Assembly: GCA_036939975.1 (NCBI GenBank)
Contig: JALLPB010000112.1
Location: 1 to 23,295 of the forward strand
Length of the DNA: 23,295 bases
Source: Cyclostephanos tholiformis
Taxonomy: Eukaryota; Bacillariophyta; Thalassiosirophyceae; Thalassiosirales; Thalassiosiraceae
Reading direction: 5' to 3'
Made by a program: the position numbers and the translations under genes. The notes below the pieces were generated by a model. It ran no database searches and was not told the DNA's origin. It worked only from the letters and a program-made list of their open reading frames with translations. Below are positions 1 to 9,400 of the stretch, piece by piece. Position 1 is the stretch's first letter; each line of letters opens with the position of its first letter.

Positions 1-1585
1 GTGATTCGTGACTCAAAGTACGTAACAAAAGGCGTAAAATGTTACAATTCCGGTAGTCTCTCTGCTCTCTCATTTTCTCTCGCTATTTCCCTCAACCTCA
101 CTATTATGGAAAAAACGGGTGTGTGCTTCGATTGAAATTTGTGCAGGTAGGATTTCGTACCACGTAAGCTTGAGGTTGGTGCATGAGCCCGTACTCAAAT
201 TCCCTAATAACTTCCACGAGTAATGTTGTATCGTAGTGACATAGAAATTATTTGGCGACGATATTCCTGATCGGAATGTCTCATCCATTCCCCCTATGTG
301 TGTAGGAATTATATATTTTTTATTCGTTTTTTTTCTCTCCTTTTCGACCACTCTACTCAGGCAGGGTTGGAATCCACAGAAAGACTTTTCTTGTAGTTCT
401 TCAGACGCCTTCTTCAGCTCTATTTAGGACTCCCTACTTCTCTTTGCACAGTGACAGCGCACAATTATTATTGGTTCTACAATGATGATGACACACTCTC
501 TCGTTTTTACTAATATAATATTTTTTAGAGAGAGAACGATACGCGGATCCGTCAAGAAGTAAAGCTCTTCCCTGCCATCCGTTACATACCATAATTATCA
601 TTTTTTGTCTCCCCATCTTTTACGTTTTTAATAACAGCTGACTATTGTCGGCGACGTGACAACCCTGAAATATTATCAATAATAATTAATAATAATAATA
701 ATGGGGTGCACGTCCAGCAAACAGGAGGAAGATCCGGTGCGTTCTCGCATTTCCTTTCCTCGCATTCTCTTCTTCGCTGATCGTGCGCCCGCGACCCTCC
801 CTGTGCTTGCTTGCGGGCGTGTGATTGAGACAAGATAATGGCGAGCGGCGCATGCCGTTGGCGAGACAAACATAAATGTCATTCGGTGTGCCGTTCATTT
901 GGGGATTGCCGAATTCAATTCCCGAATCAACGAAAGAGCCTTATTTACACGCCGCTTCATCGCCCGTGCCGTTCTCCGCGTCTTTCTCTCATCTATCTTT
1001 CGTCATTCCACAAACCGTTGCCGAACCTCTTCGATAATATTCCGACATATTGCGCCTCTCGTGAATAGCTCAATGAAAGCACCCACCCATCATTCAAACT
1101 AGCTGCGAGCATCCCCGAAACCGCGGCAGCAGGAGAAGGCGCCGGCGCGGATGGCGTCGCAAATGGCAGCGCCGGCGCGAAAGGGGGAGGGGCGAAATGA
1201 TAGTTGTACTCAATGTGTGTCGATGGCGGATTGCGATTTTGAAAGTTTTTGATGTGTGTTGATTGTGTACGCAGCGGGTAGAGGATGAACCGTACGTCGC
1301 AGTGGGCGATCTGTCGTGTCAGCTGAAGTAAGAATTGCTATGTTTAGGTAACGACCGAGGTTTACAAGTCTTCAATTTGCCTTAGTCTCTTTCGCACTCC
1401 GGCGTGGACAAACCGCTCCCGTAGTATGAAAAAAAAAATCTCGAAAATTTAGACTCAAATAATGATCAACATGATCAACATCATCGACAAAATCGCCGTT
1501 CATCAAGATATAACTGTTGTCGTGTTTATCTGCCCCAGATTTTTAGTCTATAATCATGTACAATTATCCTGATCGAGACAAAAAA
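1..1585. other. Stretch without a supportable gene
   Basis: The stretch has no long open frame, no recognisable domain and no convincing exon chain. Open frames are under 100 codons and overlap on both strands. One short frame (70-351, minus, 93 codons) has reasonable residue composition but no recognised motif. A possible small exon on the plus strand follows an acceptor-like gtgtacgcag near 1275 and reads RVEDEPYVAVGDLSCQLK before a stop; I could not connect it to an upstream exon with a good donor. The segment near 1130-1190 is GC-rich, while 420-720 and 1420-1580 are AT-rich. Confidence 0.5.
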
Positions 1586-2232
1586 TTATGGGGTGGGGGT
1601 TAAGCACCTGTTGTTGGCTACAGAGTCCCCGAGCAAAACTGCCATCACATCTGTTGATGCTTGTTGTCGCTTACAACGCGCATTGCACTCTTCGAATGCT
1701 CCTGCCTTTTCCTCCTCCTTGGTTCCTCTATTGTAAATGCCACCACCATGCATCATGCCGTCAAGACATCCCTGACCAGCTGATATCATGGCTTCCCAAT
1801 CAAAAAGACTCTCTTCCTCATTTTGGTCAGTGGTTGTCAGTATTTTTCCGGCACGATCTACAAACTCCCATTTAGAAAAAGCACAATCACCATCCTGATC
1901 AAAGAAAAATGGTTAGAACAGTCTGATTCTGATTGATAGTAAAACAATATAAAAATTACATTTTCAATTTAATCAACTCGTGTATGGCTGATGGTGCATA
2001 GTTTATCTTATTTGCGTGTTACTTCATCAATTGTTGGCCAATAGATGTTCATGACAGTGACCAAAACCCTCAATCCTGTAAGCAATGAATACCATAACAT
2101 AGCATAAGCATATACCAGACTCATTGCACAGTATTAGTTAATTCAGATTGTTTTTTCTCACCACAGAGCTCAAGATGGGACACTAAGGCAGCTGTGGGAC
2201 AAAAGCAGCCCCAGTTGTTTCTGTCAGGTGCA
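1586..2232 (-). CDS. EF-hand calcium-binding protein, three 3' exons (5' end unresolved)
   Basis: On the minus strand three exons join in one open frame: 2232-2162, 2075-2023 and 1894-1586 (TAA stop). The introns are 2161-2076 (86 nt, gtgaga donor, cttacag acceptor) and 2022-1895 (128 nt, gtaaca donor, ctaac branch-like box and tttgatcag acceptor). The second splice creates a textbook EF-hand loop, D-E-D-G-D-C-A-F-S-K-W-E, with Asp at loop positions 1, 3 and 5 and Glu at 12. A second, weaker loop follows, D-Q-N-E-E-E-S-L-F-D-W-E, giving the usual paired arrangement. Without the splice the frame meets a TAA just upstream, so the intron is needed. The C-terminal part has a few Cys and no recognised domain. 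Candidate 5' exons at 2233-2913 could not be phased with certainty. Calcium binding is inferred from the loops. Base composition is more AT-rich than in neighbouring genes, so a decayed gene is possible. Confidence 0.55.
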
Positions 2233-3163
2233 CTGACAGAGATAGAGAATGATATAGACAGGATTAGATGAGCATGGTATGATTTTTTGAGCTGGTCGGG
2301 ACTAATCAGAGTGAGCAACTAATTATTAAGATGGTGTTAGCTGAGGGGGAGGGGGGGTCAGAGGAGGTTGTTTGTTTATTTTTACAAAAGTTGTGCCAGA
2401 CAATTTCTCCCTGAGGTCAGAAATGAGACCAGACCTGACCACCATACTAAGCCCAACTCTTTTGTTGACAATAGTAGCACACCACCCAGGGGTAGAGGAG
2501 TCCAAAAACACATGTCTATGACCCACCTGCTGCTCAAAAAAATACAATCCCCCGTACTTGGCAATTCATCGGCTCTGGTTTTGGGCTTTTCCTCGCCCTC
2601 ATCAGAGCCCCCCCTTCCTAGTCAGATTGATTAGCAAACCTTAGGAGCCTAGTTTGCATGAGCAAAACCAGCTTGTTTCTCTATTGAGATTTATTATCCT
2701 TCCACACCGGTGTGTATTTTTGAAGTTGTGGCAAATGATAATGATGATCATCCTTTCCATAGCACTTAGGCAGCATGATTTTGTGCTTGTTGTTCTTTAG
2801 TGTGATGGGTTTTTGAGGCCAGATTATGTGTGATGGGATTTTGTTGCCAGATGATGTGGCATGGTAGATGGTATTATAGTACACAACACAGAAGAGAGGA
2901 AGAGGAGAGACATGTCGTATGCGAGTAGGGAGTAGAGTGGGTGTGTGGGCACCAAAAAATGTTGGGGGGGGGCACAATTCTCCATCCCCCCCTTGCCCCC
3001 TTGCCCGCTCCTATCTCGATGCTCGACTCGCGACTCGTGACTCGACGACCGAATTACCTACTATCTTCATCCTCCGACTCTACTTAGCACGCTCATCCTC
3101 GCCATCCTCGCACTCGCATCGTCCGTATACGGAACTATCCTGTCCTCCTCCTCTTCGATCGCG
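2233..3163. other. Unresolved 5' exons of the EF-hand gene and divergent promoter region
   Basis: Minus-strand open stretches at 2326-2564 and 2681-2913 may hold upstream exons of the EF-hand gene. One candidate donor, gtaaaa near 2380, follows a frame ending at a Leu codon plus TT, and its phase matches the exon starting at 2232. A minus-strand ATG at 2913 opens a hydrophobic, signal-peptide-like run (MSLLFLSSVLCTII) that stops after 29 codons unless spliced. From about 2915 to 3163 the DNA is C-rich and G-rich and directly precedes the plus-strand start at 3164, so it probably serves as promoter and 5' UTR for one or both genes. No TATA box or initiator stands out. Confidence 0.3.
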
Positions 3164-4126
3164 ATGCCTGCCCCATCGTCGTCGTCGTCATCATCATCTT
3201 CATCGTCGCCCGCCTCACCCATACCCATCCCATCATCCCTCGCCGTCGCCACCCGCCTCCACCTCGGCAACGCTACCAATCCTCCACCCAAATCCCGTCT
3301 ACTCGAAACGATATCGTCCTTCTCAAGCCTAGCACACGGGATCGGCGCGACCTTGGCCATAATCGCCGTTGACGGAACGGCGAGGTTTGGGGATTACGAC
3401 CTCGTCGAGGAGGTCAGGGACATTTGTCGATCGCTGCCGCCGGTCATCACGGAGGGAGGAGGGGATGTAGTGGATGAAGGGGGGAGGATTTCGGTCGTCA
3501 TGCCGATGATCGTCGTCCTACCCGTGACGCCATGGGGGAGGTTCGTACCGGCCCTCAACGCGATCGTATCGCATTGCGCGGATGCGGGCGTGCGGCGCTT
3601 GCTCGTGGCGTCGGCGGAGGTACGACTATCGCGGGGGGGGATGGACGCTCTCGTTGCGAAATTCGATGACCATGGCGATGAAGGCGGGTGCGAGACGCTG
3701 GTCGTAGGGGCGGCGTTGCGCGGGCACGACTATCGCGGCGGATGCGGGGGTGGGCACGATGAGGCGGGGGTGGAGGTGGCTCTCACCGGACGGACGACGC
3801 CGTGGAATACGTGCGCGTTGTGGGACGTGCCCAAGCTGTCGTTGACGGGATTCCTCCTAGTTTCGGAGGGATTGCATCCACCCGAAGGAGCGGCGGGGGT
3901 GGAGGAGGTGGCGACGATCGCGGTACTTCAGCGCATACTATCGCCCCGTCGCGCTCGTGCAAAATTGGTCGCCCTGTCCGGGAATATGGTATCGTGGGAG
4001 GAAGATTTCGACAATGACGCCGGACGGAGGGAATGGCACGAGAAAAAGATGGAGAGCAAGGTCTCGAGGGCGAGGAGACAGCTGGAACTGTTGGGGTTGT
4101 ACGATGGCGTTGTGATGCACTGTTGA
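3164..4126 (+). CDS. Conserved hypothetical protein, 320 aa, possible GT-A/nucleotidyltransferase-like fold
   Basis: This is a single-exon frame of 320 residues starting at an ATG in the context gcgATGcc and ending in TGA. Residues 1-30 are a Ser/Pro-rich low-complexity leader encoded by TCG/TCA repeats, with no clear signal peptide. The rest alternates hydrophobic beta-like stretches and helices: an IIAVDGT strand near residue 67, a VVMPMIVVLPVTPWGRFVPA segment near 110-130, a LVVGAALRGHDYRGG segment, and LTGRTTPWNTCALWD around 210. The C-terminus is a charged helix. The strand-turn pattern and the LTGRTTPWN block suggest a glycosyltransferase-A-like or related alpha/beta fold, but I cannot name a family. 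Codon use and GC content match the GET4 and DGD1 genes, which supports real coding. It is convergent with GET4 downstream. Confidence 0.75.
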   Translation: MPAPSSSSSSSSSSSPASPIPIPSSLAVATRLHLGNATNPPPKSRLLETISSFSSLAHGIGATLAIIAVDGTARFGDYDLVEEVRDICRSLPPVITEGGGDVVDEGGRISVVMPMIVVLPVTPWGRFVPALNAIVSHCADAGVRRLLVASAEVRLSRGGMDALVAKFDDHGDEGGCETLVVGAALRGHDYRGGCGGGHDEAGVEVALTGRTTPWNTCALWDVPKLSLTGFLLVSEGLHPPEGAAGVEEVATIAVLQRILSPRRARAKLVALSGNMVSWEEDFDNDAGRREWHEKKMESKVSRARRQLELLGLYDGVVMHC

Positions 4127-4676
4127 TACTAGTTGCCCCTGCATGTTGACGATGCGCGACCGGAGATTCGATAGGACACGTGCATTTCGCACGAACAAAC
4201 GAACCAACTTCGGCATCATCGAGCTGATTGGTGCTGCTAATCGTGAGAGATGCTCAACCGACGAAAAAGGTAGGAATCATGATACGGAGGCAAACGATGC
4301 TCAACATGTGAGATATATCTGCCATCGGCACAATCGTGGACATTGATTACAACACAAAGTTCATCGTTGCGTTCGACACTTCTCCCTGAGGGCAACATCA
4401 CATGGCAGTCGACTGCAATTTCTTGATTGGTGCGCTTACCAATACCTGATATTACTACTGATTAGAATTAATCCTCGAATATTTGTTAGGATATCCCCAT
4501 CATTTCGATAGTTTGCTCGTTTATAGAGATTTGCAGGTCTCTCTCGCGCCCCTGCTCCAAGGACAATATGAAGCCGGAGACGCAATGAGGAAAAAGATGA
4601 GGCAAGTCAATCGACGCTCGTCACCTGCATAATATATTCTCTTGACCGAAAACAAAAAATCCAAAATAACAACCCT
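4127..4676. other. Convergent intergenic region
   Basis: This 550-bp spacer separates the 3' ends of the plus-strand hypothetical gene and minus-strand GET4. The longest frame (4143-4346, 67 codons, plus) has no recognisable motif and is rich in Arg, His and Asn, as expected for chance translation. No RNA gene or clear repeat was seen. It should hold the polyadenylation signals of both genes. Confidence 0.5.
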
Positions 4677-6035
4677 TCACATGCCGCCGCCCTGCATCGC
4701 TTGCATCGCCTGCATCATGGCCGCGGGATTCATACCCCCGGGCATCATCCCGCCCCTCCCTCCTCCCCCCCCCCCTCCCATTGACGACATCATATTCTCC
4801 ATCATCGACATCATGCTCGGGGGTGGTTGGATATCGAAATAGACTCGACCGATCTTCGTGGTGTATGCCCTTACCGTCTCGGGATCGTGCATCGTGCCGA
4901 GCTCCTGGCCGAAGTTACGAACCAACCACGTGAATAACGGCGCGGTCTTGACGTCCTTCTCGCATATGCGTATCATCATCGAACAGAAGATGGCGTGACT
5001 CGGCGCGATGCCATCCGACTTGTCAAGGTAACTATTCCTCAACGCGTCGTTCGTGCGTCCGCTAGCATTCTCGATCTCCTTCAGGTAGGATCGTACGAGG
5101 AACGCCGCATCGCGTAGGTTCTCGATCGCGAGTAAAACGAGGACCGAACGCGTTAGTAGGGCGTCGCGCTGGGAGGGGGGACAGACGTGTCCGTGGGCGA
5201 GTTCGTCGGACGTCGGGGATGGCAGCGACTTGAGACGACGGATTATCGCGTCGATATCCCCCGCTAGGGCGTAGTGGGTCACGGCCGAGTTCCTAAGGCC
5301 GATATCGAGTCGTTCGTCGTCGTCGTCGTCGTCGTCGTCATCCTCCTCGCCCTTCTTACCATCCTTGTCACCGTTCCCCCCATCTCCCACCACCGCCTCA
5401 TCGCAGCTCATGTTCCAGCAGTGCTCGCCCAGGAGTCCGTGTATGCCCACATCGCCGTGCCTCGTCGCTCCGAGGTCGTTGCTCCACCTCAATCCCTTCC
5501 TGAGGATTTGCAGGTGCAATCGCTGGAGTCTTCCCCTCTCGTCCGGTCCCATGGCAACGTCGGCATCAAGGGCAAGACGATATGCCCCATCGAGGTCCTT
5601 GAATCGATCCACCCACGGGGTGGTGCACGCGGTGTGCGTCTCGACGAGTACGCCCACGAGCACCGTGAGCAGTTGACTCGACACCGCCACCCTCCCCCCC
5701 CCCCTCAACAACGCCATGCAAGCGACGTACGCGGACGACGACGCCTCGTCGAACTTGCCAAGCTTGACGTAACGCCTAACGGACGATTGCGCGAGTTGCA
5801 ACGCCTCGTACGCGACCGATTCGTTCGATAGCGACGGATCGCGGAGAAGTCCATCGAGGCGGAGACGGATCGGATCGGTCCCACCAGATCCCGATGATGG
5901 TGGGACGGGAGTGGTGGTGGCGGCGGGGTCCTGGACGGCGGTTGAATCTCCACCGGGGGGGGGAGGGGGGGCGGCGGAGGAGGAGGCGGCGCGCATCGCC
6001 AATTGTTTCTTACGACGGGCTGCCGCGGCGCTCAT
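4677..6035 (-). CDS. GET4: GET4 homologue (Golgi-to-ER traffic protein 4), 452 aa
   Basis: In yeast and animals GET4 is a cytosolic alpha-solenoid scaffold that pairs with GET5/UBL4A (and BAG6 in animals) and hands tail-anchored proteins from SGT2/SGTA to the GET3 ATPase for ER insertion. The call rests on the family's landmark pattern. Repeated helices cover residues 57-220, with LRWSNDLGATRHGDVGIHGL near 182-201 matching the conserved alpha-helical W-S motif. HYALAGD (254-260) sits where the family has HFLHS-D. The closing block is IGRVYFDIQPPPSMMSMM (395-412). Family members are about 310-330 aa; the extra length is an Ala/Pro-rich N-terminus (1-55), an acidic insert (219-243, poly-Asp from a GAC repeat) and a Met/Gly-rich tail (408-452). 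The gene is a single exon. The first ATG of the frame is used, just after an AT-rich leader, and no earlier in-frame ATG is available. Confidence 0.85.
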   Translation of the reverse strand: MSAAAARRKKQLAMRAASSSAAPPPPPGGDSTAVQDPAATTTPVPPSSGSGGTDPIRLRLDGLLRDPSLSNESVAYEALQLAQSSVRRYVKLGKFDEASSSAYVACMALLRGGGRVAVSSQLLTVLVGVLVETHTACTTPWVDRFKDLDGAYRLALDADVAMGPDERGRLQRLHLQILRKGLRWSNDLGATRHGDVGIHGLLGEHCWNMSCDEAVVGDGGNGDKDGKKGEEDDDDDDDDDERLDIGLRNSAVTHYALAGDIDAIIRRLKSLPSPTSDELAHGHVCPPSQRDALLTRSVLVLLAIENLRDAAFLVRSYLKEIENASGRTNDALRNSYLDKSDGIAPSHAIFCSMMIRICEKDVKTAPLFTWLVRNFGQELGTMHDPETVRAYTTKIGRVYFDIQPPPSMMSMMENMMSSMGGGGGGGRGGMMPGGMNPAAMMQAMQAMQGGGM

Positions 6036-6434
6036 GATGGCGTTTGTTGTTGTAGAGTACTACTATCCGTGTGTCTAAAAAGTCCCATGACCCAAATACC
6101 TACGGTATCTACCGTGTATTTTTTTAGTATACATCACAGGGGGTGTGCATTGTATAGTAGCGAACGAAGATGAGTAGAGTCTGTCCTTGGTGTTAGTGAG
6201 AGTGGTTGACGTCATCATCGACGTCAATTTCTGTGCTTGTATCCTCATCTACATAGGAAACAGTACAAAACGTAGTGGGTTCACCTTCAACATGGATGGG
6301 AGCCCCCCCTCTGGGGGAACGGTGCGTCGCTCGTAGAATAGGTCATCATCATAATAATATGAAGAAGTAGAGGCGCCGCCCCCCGACCAAATAATAAGCA
6401 CGTTTATAATATACTCTACGTGCTCATCCGTGCG
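6036..6434. promoter_or_regulatory. Divergent promoter shared by GET4 and DGDG synthase
   Basis: These 399 bp lie between the minus-strand GET4 start and the plus-strand DGDG synthase start, so they must hold both promoters. The stretch contains an inverted pair of CRE-like boxes at 6207-6226 and AT-rich runs on each flank (6115-6135 and 6345-6415), including tttataatata near 6402. No coding frame in it is credible. The layout allows co-regulation of the two genes, which is inference. Confidence 0.6.
6207..6226. promoter_or_regulatory. Inverted pair of CRE-like TGACGT boxes
   Basis: TGACGTCA (6207-6214) is a perfect palindromic cAMP-response-element core and is followed after five bases by GACGTCA (6220-6226). 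With flanking bases the site is an inverted repeat, TTGACGT then ACGTCAA. In the diatom Phaeodactylum tricornutum, TGACGT-type elements in the promoter of the pyrenoidal carbonic anhydrase PtCA1 mediate CO2/cAMP and light responses through a bZIP factor. The match here is by sequence only. Confidence 0.45.
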
Positions 6435-9400
6435 ATGGCGTCTCTCATCGGCCGGACGGAGATGACGCGGCGCACGAAAAGTCGCCGTCATCGTCGCGCC
6501 GCCGCCTCGTTCTCCGTCGTGACATTGACCGTTCTGCTGCTGCTCCTTGTGCTCCTGCTTCCGCCGTCGTCGTATTCGCCGTGTATCGCCGGCGTTTTCG
6601 TGGAGGCCGGCCCTACGGACAGTGGCGACTACGACCGCGATGACCCCTCCTCGCCCCCGCTGACTCTCGCGACGACGACTAGTGATGGCGGGAACGGTGG
6701 CGGGAATAGGACTAATAATAATCGAGTATTCGCGAACGTAAACGAGAATTACATATCGTCGTCGAAGTCCGTCGATGCGCTAACGAGCATGATCGAGGAC
6801 GATTATCGCAAGACGCAATTGAGGATGAGGGTATATTGGCGCAGGATATTCAAGGAGATACGAATGTCGAATCCAGCGGTCTTCCCCCCCACGGATCATG
6901 AGGAGGAGGAGGAGGAGGAGGTCGACGACGACGACGTCGTGGGAGCCATCGTGGTCGATGGAAGTGAAAGTAGTGACGATGACGTAGATGACGAAAACGA
7001 CGATAAGGTGATCTCCGGTGGAGGAGGAGAGGGGGGGGCTAAGGGGAGGAGGAAAAGGGCGATGATGACGAAGGCATCGCTCTTCCTCCCCCCCACCACA
7101 CCCACCCGATTTGATGGCTTCCAGACTTGGGAAAACAAGTTACAGCAATGGCGGGAGGACGTGTCGACCTACCTCGAAGAGAGCGAGAATCGATGGAACG
7201 AATTATTGCAACCTAGGGACAAATCGTCGGGTACGTACGATATGGGGAGCTTCGGCGTGTCATCGATCGGATTGAAGAGGCTTGCACGAGAGGAGGGAAG
7301 GGAAGACGCCGATGACGACGACGATGGAAGAGGCGTGGTATTGGATGGCGGGGAACGGGGAGGTGATCGTACGATAGTCGGCGAAGATGACGCCGATGGC
7401 GGCGAGCTACGGCGGCCCGTAGCCTCGTCGCAGCGGCGGCGGCGGCGGTCGAAGCGGGAGCAGACGTCGTCGTCATGGCCGTCCCTCTCCCAACGATTCG
7501 GCATCGATGCGTCTTCCGTTGCCATACCAACGGACATTACCCTCCCGATAACCATAGCGAATCTCGATCCCAATTTACCCCCGATACCCAAGCCGCGTCC
7601 GGTAACGTCCACCGACGTTGTATTGCCGCACACGGACATATCGGACATGACCAAGAATATATGGATCGTGACTACCGGCGCATTGCCGTGGATGACGGGA
7701 ACGGCCGTGAATCCATTATTACGAGCGGCCTACCTATCGAACGGACGTAAGGAGGCGGGGGGGAGCGTCACGCTCATGCTACCGTGGGTGGAGAGGGAGG
7801 CGGATCAAATACGAGTTTACGGGAAGGATAAAATGTTCGATAATCCCGATGAGCAGGAAACTTACATTCGAAAATGGCTCCGCGATACGGCGGGCATGGC
7901 AGATGCGAGTATCGAATTGAGAATACGATGGTACACGGCATGGCAGGAGGTATTGGAAAATTCGCTGTACAGCATGGGCGACATCATCGGTCTTATCCCC
8001 GTGAGTTTTTCCTCTCTTCAGTCGGTTTGTCTTTTATTATTGTTCAGTGCGTTGGGGATGGGCAAACGAAGGAGACTGTGATAATGAAGCACAGCTGAAA
8101 CTCATGAGTGTTGTTTTTGCGATCGATTGTTAAAAAAAAAAAAAAAATGCACACATTGCGTCGAAACAGGAGGAAGAATGCGACATTTGCGTCCTCGAGG
8201 AGCCGGAGCATCTCAATTGGTACCGCGCACCCGGCGAGAATTGGACGTCCAAGTTCAAGCACGTCGTCGGGATAGTGCATACCAATTACTTCGTCTATGC
8301 CACGGAACAACCGGCGGCTTTCATCCGGGTGAGTTTTCGTCCCCGTTCGATGGCTACCCTTGTTTTCAGTCCGACTCGGCGCGCGGCGTATGTTATGACC
8401 TGTTCATCCCGTCGTGAGATCGATAACTATACTCACGCCGTTTCGATCCCGATTCTTTCTTCTTCTTTTTATATGACGAAAGGCTCCGGGGATGAAACTG
8501 CTCACTTCCTGGATGTGTCGCGCGCACTGCCACAGGGTGATTAAGCTGTCCGGGACGCTACAGCAATTCGCGCCCGAGAAGGAGCTCGTGGAGAACGTGC
8601 ACGGGGTCCGACGGACTTTTCTCGACATCGGCGACGAGCTCCGAACGAAATTGATCTCCCCCAAGGGCGCGGATGGAATTACCGTATTCAGTCCGGATGC
8701 CACCCCCGCCGTGTACTTTATCGGGAAGATGCTCTGGTCGAAAGGGTTGGGAAGTCTCATGGAGCTGATGAAGTACGCCGAGGAGAGCGCGGGACTGAGG
8801 ATCAAAATGGACATGTACGGTGGCGGCCCGGACAAGGAAGAAGCCTCCGCGAAGGCCGAGAGGATGGGACTGGACATGCCGTTCCACGGACCCATCGACC
8901 ATGCCGAGCTCGGGTGGACTCACAAGGTCTTCATCAACCCTTCGCTTTCGGAGGTGTTGTGCACGACCGTCGCGGAGGCATTGGCGATGGGTAAATTCGT
9001 CGTGCTGCCTTCTCACCCGAGTAACGATTTCTTCATCCAGTTCCCAAACTGCCTCCCTTACACCAATAAGGAGGAATTCGTCGGTAAGCGCGGGATCGAT
9101 GATGATTGTTTCTCTCTCTCTCTCTTTCCTCTCTGTGAGAGAAAACCGATTTTACTGACTAGAATATGCAATTGTCAACGCATGTTGTCTCGCAGGAAAT
9201 CTGTACTACGCACTTACTCATTCACCGGAGCCATTGACGGAAGAGCATTCCCGTGCACTTTCCTGGGAGGCGGCAACGGAACGCTTTGCTGCGGCCGGAT
9301 CGATATCCGTAGCAGAAGCAGAAGCAATGGAAGAGGCCCTCTCATCAACTGAGGCGGGGATTGATGTGAGTACCATAGTACATGAGGTCATGTGCATGAA

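Noticed and set aside
1140..1330. Possible two-exon small gene (ATG near 1151, second exon after an acceptor near 1275)
   Set aside because: No donor gives an intron of normal length with a matching frame; left as unsupported.
4143..4346. 67-codon frame between convergent genes
   Set aside because: No motif, composition typical of chance, and no splice partners.
5274..5831. 185-codon plus-strand frame opposite GET4
   Set aside because: It is the antisense reading of GET4; its Val run comes from the poly-Asp GAC repeat, and GET4 on the other strand has clear family motifs.
7169..7654. 161-codon minus-strand frame opposite DGDG synthase exon 1
   Set aside because: Antisense shadow rich in Ser and Arg, explained by triplet-biased coding on the plus strand.
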